Origin: an uncultured Christensenellaceae bacterium
Lineage (GTDB): Bacteria > Bacillota > Clostridia > Christensenellales > Pumilibacteraceae
DNA length: 64,000 nucleotides
NCBI GenBank assembly: GCA_910588155.1
Contig: CAJUPB010000006.1
Coordinates: 62,001 to 126,000, forward strand
Reading direction: 5' to 3'
Shown: positions 23,885 to 31,012 of the stretch, piece by piece
Layout of the letters: every line of letters starts with the position of its first letter
How positions within the stretch are numbered: position 1 is the first letter of the stretch
The notes under the pieces: model-generated
Seen by the model: the letters and a program-made list of their open reading frames with translations, nothing else
Told to the model about the DNA's origin: nothing
Databases searched by the model: none
Program-made: the position numbers and the translations under genes

Positions 23885-26219
23885 GAGCCACCTCCAAATC
23901 CAAAACTTCCGTGCCGTATGCGGACTCCACGCTTATGCGCGCGCTTCCGTCGTACGGCGTTGTCGTCACCAAAAATCCCGTTGCGCCGCCTTTCAGCGAA
24001 ATCGTGCTTTCGCCGACCAGCCGCAACTCGCCTTCCACCGATATTTTCACGGGAGAAAAATCGTAGCTCAACACATTGCCCGCCGAATCCGTGCTTTGAA
24101 CGGTCACGAGCGCGGTTTCGTAGCTCGAACCCGGACGCAACACGGCGTCGGACACAGTCAGGCGCAATCTCTTTTCGTTGTCGGGCGGCGTTACGTATCT
24201 TTCCGCCGCAACTTTGCCGTCGGCAATTCCCTCCGCCCTGAACACGCTGGGCGCATACGCATATTTGTGTACGAGTTTGGTAAACGCCGCATTCGTCAGT
24301 TTCAGCATCTTTCTCAAAACGAAAGCCGCTATTTTCAGCGGTGCGGACAGATTGAATATTCCGCCGTGTTTTTTTACCTTTTTGACGATATACTTAAACA
24401 GTTTCGCCTGTTTCGCGTTCATACCCTCTTTCTCTTCGGGCAAGCCGCCAATCAAGTCGTCCGCTTCTATCGGCGGATGCGGCAGATATTTATACTTCTT
24501 TCCGTTCGGGAAATATTCTCCGACGAGCGCGTCGTCGCGGTAAAGTTTGACGCTGTCGCAATTCGTGTAAAAAGACAGCGTTCCGCCGAACTCGTCGCTC
24601 GACAGCGTGGACGACGGCTGCAAGAACTTTTCTTCCGCCAACGTCTTATATGCGTATGCCGCCGTCTTGTCTATGCGCCAACCGTCCGTAACGCCGTAAT
24701 ACGCGACGTTGTTCTCGCTTCCGTAAACCGACAAAAAGTCCGCGAAAGCCATTCCCGCACAACCGCACACCGTCTTCATTTTGAAAGTGTCGTTTATCGC
24801 GCGCAAGTGTCTTTGCGCCTGTTCGTTGCGGCGGTATTCCGTATCGAATCGCTTTGTCGGAAAAGCTCTGCCCGTATGTTCCGCCACGAAGTACGGAACG
24901 AAAAGACGACAGGTTTTTTTCAGACTCGACAATCCTTTGCCGTCGTTATAATCGTTGTACGCGAAGACGTCCTCGTAAAGTCTGCTGCCCATAAAGTTGC
25001 GCGTGCCGAGAGCGGGGCGCGTCGGGTCGTTGTCTCTTGCCGCCTTGCTCGTCTTGAAATACAGTTCGTCGCAGTCGGGAGAGTTGTTTACTCGCACGCC
25101 CCAGGCTATGACGGACGGACTGTTTCTGTCTCTTTTGACGGTGTCCTCCACCGTGCGCACAAGCGCTTCTTTCCACGCCGAACCGCCTATATACCCGTCG
25201 CCGGAAATGCCCGAAACGACAAGCAGACCTATCCTGTCGCACTCGTCGACAAAACTCTTTTCGGCAAGCCCGTGCGTGCGAACGACGTTGCAACCGAGCT
25301 GCTTTATCCTGCGCGCGTCATAGCGCTGCAAAGCCTCCGTCGCCGCCCTGCCCACGAGCGGAAAACTGTCTATTCTGTTCAATCCTATGAGTTTGATTTT
25401 TTCGCCGTTGAGATAGAACCCGTCGCGCTTGAAAGCCACTGTTCTGAACCCGAAAGAAACGGTGTGAAAGTCCATAATCGTTTCTTCGTATTTGAGAGTT
25501 GCGACGGCTTTATAGACCGAGGGGCTGTCCACGCTCCACGCCTTTATGCCGCGCACGACGCCTTTCAAAGCCACTTCTCGGCTCAAAACCGCTTTGGCAG
25601 GCAAACTCCCCACTTCCCTGCCCGCGTCGTCTTCTATGCTTAAACAGAGCTGTGTTTCGGGATAAAAATCGCCGAGCGTGACGAAAGCTTCAATCTCGCA
25701 AGCCCCGTCCGAAACGGCGCCCGTCTTTATGAAAACGTCGGAAATTTCCACGCCGTCGGACACGTTCAGCCACACGCGTCTGTGGATTCCGCCGTAAGAC
25801 GGCACGGGTCCGAGCCCCGTCGTCAGCGGCGCGTCTTTCTTCAAACGCGAGTCCACTTTGACGACAATCATATTCTGAAAACCCGCTTTCAGCGGCGCGG
25901 TGGCATCCACCGTGAAGGGCGTGTCGCCCTTGTGCGAAGTCACGAACGTACCGTTTATATACACTTCGGCATACGACGACACTCCGTCGAAGACAAGCTC
26001 CAACCTGCTGCCGTTATACTTTTCGTCCAAGGAGAGCAGATACGCATAAGTATATACCGCCGACTCCGTTCTGTCGAAATAGCCGTCCTCGCGACGTTTC
26101 GCATTGTGCGGCAAAGACACGGGAAAGAAGTCCGCAAACTCGTAATCGGGTTCCAGACATCTTCTCGTAAAGCCCTCGGCAAACAGCCAGCCGTCGTTTA
26201 TGGGTACGGTTTTTTTCAT
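23862..26219 (-). CDS. Glycoside hydrolase family 2 protein with altered catalytic acid
   Basis: 785 residues. The order is GH2 sugar-binding domain (about 1-170, WLNVSDGVEI), immunoglobulin-like domain, TIM barrel (about 270-560) and a C-terminal Ig-like region. No signal peptide is seen, so it acts in the cytoplasm. GH2 enzymes include beta-galactosidases and beta-glucuronidases. The nucleophile Glu appears in YFVAEHTGRAFPTKRFD. The acid/base motif normally reads WGVRINES, but here it is IAWGVRVNNSPD, with Asn in place of Glu. It may be inactive, slow, or use another residue. It precedes pflB and lies in an operon with galK. Confidence 0.85.
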   Translation of the reverse strand: MKKTVPINDGWLFAEGFTRRCLEPDYEFADFFPVSLPHNAKRREDGYFDRTESAVYTYAYLLSLDEKYNGSRLELVFDGVSSYAEVYINGTFVTSHKGDTPFTVDATAPLKAGFQNMIVVKVDSRLKKDAPLTTGLGPVPSYGGIHRRVWLNVSDGVEISDVFIKTGAVSDGACEIEAFVTLGDFYPETQLCLSIEDDAGREVGSLPAKAVLSREVALKGVVRGIKAWSVDSPSVYKAVATLKYEETIMDFHTVSFGFRTVAFKRDGFYLNGEKIKLIGLNRIDSFPLVGRAATEALQRYDARRIKQLGCNVVRTHGLAEKSFVDECDRIGLLVVSGISGDGYIGGSAWKEALVRTVEDTVKRDRNSPSVIAWGVRVNNSPDCDELYFKTSKAARDNDPTRPALGTRNFMGSRLYEDVFAYNDYNDGKGLSSLKKTCRLFVPYFVAEHTGRAFPTKRFDTEYRRNEQAQRHLRAINDTFKMKTVCGCAGMAFADFLSVYGSENNVAYYGVTDGWRIDKTAAYAYKTLAEEKFLQPSSTLSSDEFGGTLSFYTNCDSVKLYRDDALVGEYFPNGKKYKYLPHPPIEADDLIGGLPEEKEGMNAKQAKLFKYIVKKVKKHGGIFNLSAPLKIAAFVLRKMLKLTNAAFTKLVHKYAYAPSVFRAEGIADGKVAAERYVTPPDNEKRLRLTVSDAVLRPGSSYETALVTVQSTDSAGNVLSYDFSPVKISVEGELRLVGESTISLKGGATGFLVTTTPYDGSARISVESAYGTEVLDLEVARERVEEL

Positions 26220-26236
26220 TTAAATTTCCACCTCTC

Positions 26237-29011
26237 TCACGACCGCTGTTTGCTCTCGACCGCCGTCTTTCTCTTTTCCGCGGAGTCCTGCGTCAGCGTC
26301 AGCAAGCCCGCCTTGTTTATTATGTTCATTACAATCGTCACGACGAAGTACGACGCCAGAACCACGGTGAAAACAAACAGCAGACAGGTGAGCGGAAGCG
26401 AAGAAAGTCCGAACATAGACGGCAGCACAACCAACGCCACCACAATCAATATTATGCTTCCCACGACAACCACTATTCTGTATGCGTCGAACGGCTCGCA
26501 CAATTTGCACAGCACCATCCAACCCGTCATTGTCAAGCCTATTACCATCATCGAAACGACGTGTTCCTGCGTTATCGCCACAAGCACGGCTTCGCCGCCT
26601 TCACCCGTCATTGCAACCTGCGGCACGAACTGTTTGAAAAGCACCATACTCATCACCGTCACGACGAGCGCCAATCCGCCGGGCAGACAGCGCGATATGA
26701 CGTTTGTGATGAACTTGCCGCGTATACGGCTCTTATTCGTCTGCATTGCCAGGAAGAACGACGGAATACCGATGACGAACACTTCCAAGAGCATAAGGTT
26801 CTTCGGCTGCAACGGGTAATCGAGACCGCTCGTGAACGACAGAATGAGATATATAATCGACAAAGCTATCGACATAAACGTCTTCATCAGAAACAGCGAG
26901 CTGGACTTTTGGATATTGTTTATGACGCGTCTGCCCTCTTGAACGACGCTGGGCATAGACGAGAAGTTATTGTCCAACAGCACCAAGTGGCTGACCTTTT
27001 GCGCGGCTTCCGCGCCCGACGCCATTGCCACGGCGCAATCGGACTCGCGCATTGCGAGAATGTCGTTTACGCCGTCGCCCGTCATTGCGACGGTGTGACC
27101 GCCCGCCTTTATCGCCTTTACCAAGATACTCTTCTGTTCGGGGGTGACTCTGCCGAAAACCGTGTATTTGTTCGCCGCTTCGATGACTTCCTGATTGGAC
27201 AGCCCTTCCAGCGAAATATACAGTTCGGCATTCTCTATGCCCACTCTTTTGGCGACTTCGGAAACGGTTATCGGATTGTCGCCGCTTATGACCTTGACAG
27301 CCACGTCATTGTCTTTGAACCAACGAATCGTGTTCACGGCGTCCTCTCTTATATGGTCTTCTATGACTATGAGACAGACGGGACGTCTGACGGCAGGCAA
27401 TTTCTCGCCGACAATCTCCGCGGGAGAATGCGCCAACACCAAAACTCTGTAACCGTTGGACGCATTTTCGTTGACTATCTTTTCTATTCTGCTTCCGACG
27501 TCTTTGAGCACGAATTCCGGCGCGCCGAGCATATACGTTCCGACGCCCTCGAAAGACACTGCGGACAGCTTTCTCTGCGACGAAAACGGAATTATTTTCG
27601 TGGGTTTAAGCGCCTGCGAATATCCGAACTTGTTTGCCAGCGCCATTGCCGTCTGGTTATTGTCCTCGGTCGCGGTCAGCATCGAGCCTATCGCCTCGGC
27701 AACCGTACAGTCGCCGGAGCCGCCTTTGAGTTCTATGACGTCGTGCACCTGCATACTGCCGTCGGTTATCGTGCCCGTCTTGTCGAGGCAAAGCACGTCC
27801 ACGCGCGCCAACATCTCTATGCAGTACAAGTCCTGAACCAGGGTCTTCTGTTTTGCCAATCTTATGACGCTCATAGCAAGCGCAATCGACGTCAGAAGGA
27901 ACATACCCGCCGGAATCATACCTATGACCATACCCGCTATGTTCGGAACCGCCGCCACCCAGCCTTCCCAGCCGCCGCCGTTGTTCATCAGCGCGCGGAC
28001 CAGCATTATCGCCGTTATCGGAACGATGAAGAACGATATTGCGTATATGATGGCTTTAATCGAGCGGAAAAGCTCGCTCTTGGGTTTTTTGTATTTCTTC
28101 GCATACGAAGTCAGCGTCTGCACATAGCACGCGCCGCCTATCTTATCCACCCTCGCATAGCACGCGCCGCCGCTCACGAAGCTGCCTGCGTACACCTCGC
28201 TGCCCGTCGTCTTTTTCATTGGCACGGACTCGCCCGTCAGCATTGCTTCGTTGACCTCGCACTCGCCTTTCACGACGATTGCGTCGGCGGGAATCTGTTT
28301 GCCCGTTTCGAGATAGACAATGTCGTCCAGCACTACTTCCCCGACGGGCACCGCCTGTCTTTCGCCGTCGCGCACGACCAGCGCGCTGGGAGCGTTCATA
28401 ATGCTCAACTTGTCGACGGTCACCTTCGAGCGTATTTCCTGTATTATGCCTATCACTATATTCAGCGTGATTATTATGAGGAAAAACAGGTTGGAAAAAC
28501 CTGCGCCGACCGAAATCAGAGCGGCGGCGACGGTGAACGTCAAAAGGTTGAAGAACGTGAAAATATTGGAAAAGAATATGCTGCGATACGTCTTGCCGTT
28601 CTGTTTGGGCGGCACGTTTACCAAACCGTCCGCATTTCTCTTTTCCACCTGCTGCGCCGAAAGACCCTTTTCCGCTTTCGTGTCGAATCTCTCCGCATCG
28701 GCAATGTCGGACGCCAGCACTTTTTTGCGACCCGTCTTCATAGTGCGGCTCTTTTTCGTGCGCTCGCGCGAAAGAAAGCTGCCGTCAATCGTCACAGACT
28801 TGGATATAGCCGAAACGGTTTCGGGTATGTCCTCGTATTTCTCGTCGTCGAATACGCCCGCATCGATTACCGGCGGCGCGGTCTCTATGACGGACAACGG
28901 GTCCACAACCGTGTTCTTGACTCCGCTGTCGTTCGTGTCCTTCGTCACAAGACGGGGGGCGCGCCGTTTCGCCGCGGGGCGGGTACTTTTCGTCGAGGTC
29001 TTTTTTTCCAT
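26237..29011 (-). CDS. Cation-transporting P-type ATPase (CtpE-like)
   Basis: 924 residues. The phosphorylation site DKTGTITDG, the actuator motif AMLTGESVPMKK and the hinge GDGVNDILAMRESDCAVAM are intact, with about ten membrane segments. The segment before the phosphorylation site (IPAGMFLLTSIALAMSVIRLAKQ, VQDLYCIEMLARVDVLC) resembles the CtpE group of calcium-linked ATPases in Gram-positive bacteria, but the ion is not certain. An N-terminal extension of about 110 residues is Lys/Arg/Thr-rich and probably cytoplasmic. It is the first gene after a consensus promoter and heads the run to ligD. Confidence 0.88.
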   Translation of the reverse strand: MEKKTSTKSTRPAAKRRAPRLVTKDTNDSGVKNTVVDPLSVIETAPPVIDAGVFDDEKYEDIPETVSAISKSVTIDGSFLSRERTKKSRTMKTGRKKVLASDIADAERFDTKAEKGLSAQQVEKRNADGLVNVPPKQNGKTYRSIFFSNIFTFFNLLTFTVAAALISVGAGFSNLFFLIIITLNIVIGIIQEIRSKVTVDKLSIMNAPSALVVRDGERQAVPVGEVVLDDIVYLETGKQIPADAIVVKGECEVNEAMLTGESVPMKKTTGSEVYAGSFVSGGACYARVDKIGGACYVQTLTSYAKKYKKPKSELFRSIKAIIYAISFFIVPITAIMLVRALMNNGGGWEGWVAAVPNIAGMVIGMIPAGMFLLTSIALAMSVIRLAKQKTLVQDLYCIEMLARVDVLCLDKTGTITDGSMQVHDVIELKGGSGDCTVAEAIGSMLTATEDNNQTAMALANKFGYSQALKPTKIIPFSSQRKLSAVSFEGVGTYMLGAPEFVLKDVGSRIEKIVNENASNGYRVLVLAHSPAEIVGEKLPAVRRPVCLIVIEDHIREDAVNTIRWFKDNDVAVKVISGDNPITVSEVAKRVGIENAELYISLEGLSNQEVIEAANKYTVFGRVTPEQKSILVKAIKAGGHTVAMTGDGVNDILAMRESDCAVAMASGAEAAQKVSHLVLLDNNFSSMPSVVQEGRRVINNIQKSSSLFLMKTFMSIALSIIYLILSFTSGLDYPLQPKNLMLLEVFVIGIPSFFLAMQTNKSRIRGKFITNVISRCLPGGLALVVTVMSMVLFKQFVPQVAMTGEGGEAVLVAITQEHVVSMMVIGLTMTGWMVLCKLCEPFDAYRIVVVVGSIILIVVALVVLPSMFGLSSLPLTCLLFVFTVVLASYFVVTIVMNIINKAGLLTLTQDSAEKRKTAVESKQRS

Positions 29012-29045
29012 AAGCTCTCCCGTAAAAGATATTTGTACATTTTAG

Positions 29046-29074
29046 AGTATATCACATACCGAAAGCAATGTCAA
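29046..29074 (-). promoter_or_regulatory. Consensus promoter of the ATPase-GH2-pfl-galK-fabZ-AAA-ligD run
   Basis: TTGACA, 17 bases, TATACT on the minus strand, about 35 bases upstream of the ATPase start codon. No clear terminator interrupts the eight genes that follow, whose gaps range from overlaps to about 60 bases. Confidence 0.85.
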
Positions 29075-29103
29075 GCGACAAGCCGCAAATGGAGACAACG
29101 ATA

Positions 29104-29131
29104 AAGGAGCGGCACCGTGATGTCGCTCCTT
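29104..29131 (-). terminator. Terminator-like hairpin after the lipoprotein gene
   Basis: 8-bp inverted repeat AAGGAGCG/CGCTCCTT with a 12-base loop. On the minus strand it is followed by TATCGTTGTC, a weak T-run. It separates the GH3 surface locus from the downstream operon promoter. Confidence 0.55.
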
Positions 29132-29169
29132 GCTCTGTCTTATTGTATCAAATTGTTATGACCGAGAGA

Positions 29170-30570
29170 TTATTCCCAAGTCTTTTCGAGATGTGCGCCG
29201 TATGCTTCTCCGTCCGGTTCGAGAATGAACTCTTTGTACAAGTCGTTGAAACGAACTCCGCTGCCGCCGTTCTGCGAAGAAACAAGCTCCGTGAAGATTA
29301 TCTTGTTGCCTTCCATTCTGTACTTCATCGTGAAGGTGTCGGTGCTGCCTCCATTCCAATACTTATACGTAAGCTGGCATTCGCCCTTCTCTTCGTCGAC
29401 GTACAGGAAACGCTGTTCGGTATTGCCGCCCGGCACATTGCTCTTAACGGGCTCGAATGTTGCGCGGTCGTTCGGAACGCCGTCCTTATAGGTCGGAATC
29501 TCGTAGACTTTCACATAGAAAGGATTGAGCGAGAAATTTTCTTTGTCCAAAACAAAGCTCTTGTGCAAACCTGCCCAAACCTCTTCGGTTACGTCGAGCG
29601 CGAAACCGTCGTCCTCGGTGGGAGCGACCAGCTCGCTTACGTTATTGCCTACAACGACTCTGCTGACATACTTACACTTCGTGGTGTACTCGCCGAACGT
29701 GACTTCGCACTCCGAAGCCGACGTGACTTTCAATTTCACGTCCACTTCTTCGTCGTTATACTTGCCCTTGCCCGTGTATTCGGGAGCGATTACTTTGACA
29801 TTGTAAGTGGTGACTTTGTCTCTGTATCTGACGGTGACTTTGCTTTCGTCGGACGCGACGTTGTTGTCGAAGCCGAGGAAGCGCACGCCGTTGAGAGAAG
29901 TCAGGTTGTCGAGCTGCGTGCTTTTGCCGTTCTCTCTCGTTATCGTGAGTTTTATGCCTTCCGTGCTGAGATTTTCACCCAAGATGTATTCGGTTTTGGC
30001 TTCCGTCGTATCGACCTCTATGGTCTTGACGGGAGAGTAGCGATAGCCGAATATCAGCACGCTGCGGATACCCCAGCCTCTGTTCCAAACAAAGCTGGAA
30101 GAGTACTCGTAGTAGTCGCCTTCGTCCGCGATTTTCTCGGCAAGCATATCGTAGTCTCCGTTGTTATACTCGGAGTTGCCGTGACGCAGAATGTGCAGAA
30201 CGAACTGCTCTCTGTCTCTCCTGTCGCGGTTCGTCCAATATCCGTAGATATTCTGTCCGCTCAAAGTGCCGTACAAAAGTCCGTCTTCGTAGCAGTTGAG
30301 ATAGATATACTCGCGGGAATAGTCTCCCTGATAAGCCTCGCTGTACGAACCTTCGAACTGGTACACTATCGGGGAGCTGACCTCGTTTAAAGTCAGGTTG
30401 CCGAAGCTGCCGAACTGCTGCCAAGTGAAATCGGCATACGGGTTAGTGGCTTCCGAGTAAACGATTTCTTTCGTCGTTTCGGCGGGAGTTCCGCCGCAGG
30501 CACAGAGCGCGACAGCCGCAGTCACTGCCAAAAGCAAGGAAAGCCCTATAATTGACAATTTCTTCTTCAT
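29170..30570 (-). CDS. Secreted lipoprotein with bacterial Ig-like domain
   Basis: 466 residues. The signal peptide ends in a lipobox-like ALCAC-GG at about residue 25, so it is probably lipid-anchored outside the cell. Residues about 180-265 (VKTIEVDTTEAKTEYILGEN, then STEGIKLTITRENG and VTVRYRDKVTTYNVKV) match the bacterial Ig-like (Big_3) pattern. The remaining parts are Tyr- and Asp-rich beta structure without a recognised family. It is the last gene of the GH3/4-TM locus and may bind or present carbohydrate at the surface. Confidence 0.8.
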   Translation of the reverse strand: MKKKLSIIGLSLLLAVTAAVALCACGGTPAETTKEIVYSEATNPYADFTWQQFGSFGNLTLNEVSSPIVYQFEGSYSEAYQGDYSREYIYLNCYEDGLLYGTLSGQNIYGYWTNRDRRDREQFVLHILRHGNSEYNNGDYDMLAEKIADEGDYYEYSSSFVWNRGWGIRSVLIFGYRYSPVKTIEVDTTEAKTEYILGENLSTEGIKLTITRENGKSTQLDNLTSLNGVRFLGFDNNVASDESKVTVRYRDKVTTYNVKVIAPEYTGKGKYNDEEVDVKLKVTSASECEVTFGEYTTKCKYVSRVVVGNNVSELVAPTEDDGFALDVTEEVWAGLHKSFVLDKENFSLNPFYVKVYEIPTYKDGVPNDRATFEPVKSNVPGGNTEQRFLYVDEEKGECQLTYKYWNGGSTDTFTMKYRMEGNKIIFTELVSSQNGGSGVRFNDLYKEFILEPDGEAYGAHLEKTWE

Positions 30571-30585
30571 ACATTCCTCCTTTAA

Positions 30586-31011
30586 TTATATAATCGTTTT
30601 ACCGTCCTTCGTCTGTGCAAAGAAGCACGACACAAGAGCGATTAACGCCACCGCAAACACAGCCACGGCATAGAACATACACATTTCAAAGCTGCCGCCC
30701 GTGTAAGCCACTTTGTTGAAGTAGTCGGCTACGGCGGTGGGTATCTTATTTGCCACCACGCCGAAAGCCAATGTGTAACAGAGTACGCTTATGACCGACG
30801 CGAAGCGCAGAGGCAGGAATGTTACGACAACCTGCACCGCGACTCCGATTAAGAGCACGAGTCCTATTACCCAACCGTTGCTTGCCGTATTCGGCAGCGC
30901 CGTTCCCGACGTCGCAAACACTATTATCGCGGTGACGAGCGCCAAAAGCGCCGCGCCGCAGGACAGCCAATAGCCGAGTCCTTTATTCTTTATGAGTTCC
31001 TTTACGTTCAT
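30586..31011 (-). CDS. Small four-helix membrane protein paired with GH3
   Basis: 141 residues with four predicted membrane helices. The first is LGYWLSCGAALLALVTAIIV. It starts right after the GH3 stop (2-base gap), so the two are made together. It is clearly related to the 52946-53356 protein: same length, N-terminal lysine helix, (L/Y)GYW or YGFY, then LxLVTAI. That second copy also sits beside a membrane-anchored GH3. The repeated pairing suggests the small protein assists membrane insertion or forms a complex with the enzyme. No known family was recognised. Confidence 0.75.
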   Translation of the reverse strand: MNVKELIKNKGLGYWLSCGAALLALVTAIIVFATSGTALPNTASNGWVIGLVLLIGVAVQVVVTFLPLRFASVISVLCYTLAFGVVANKIPTAVADYFNKVAYTGGSFEMCMFYAVAVFAVALIALVSCFFAQTKDGKTII

Positions 31012-31012
31012 A

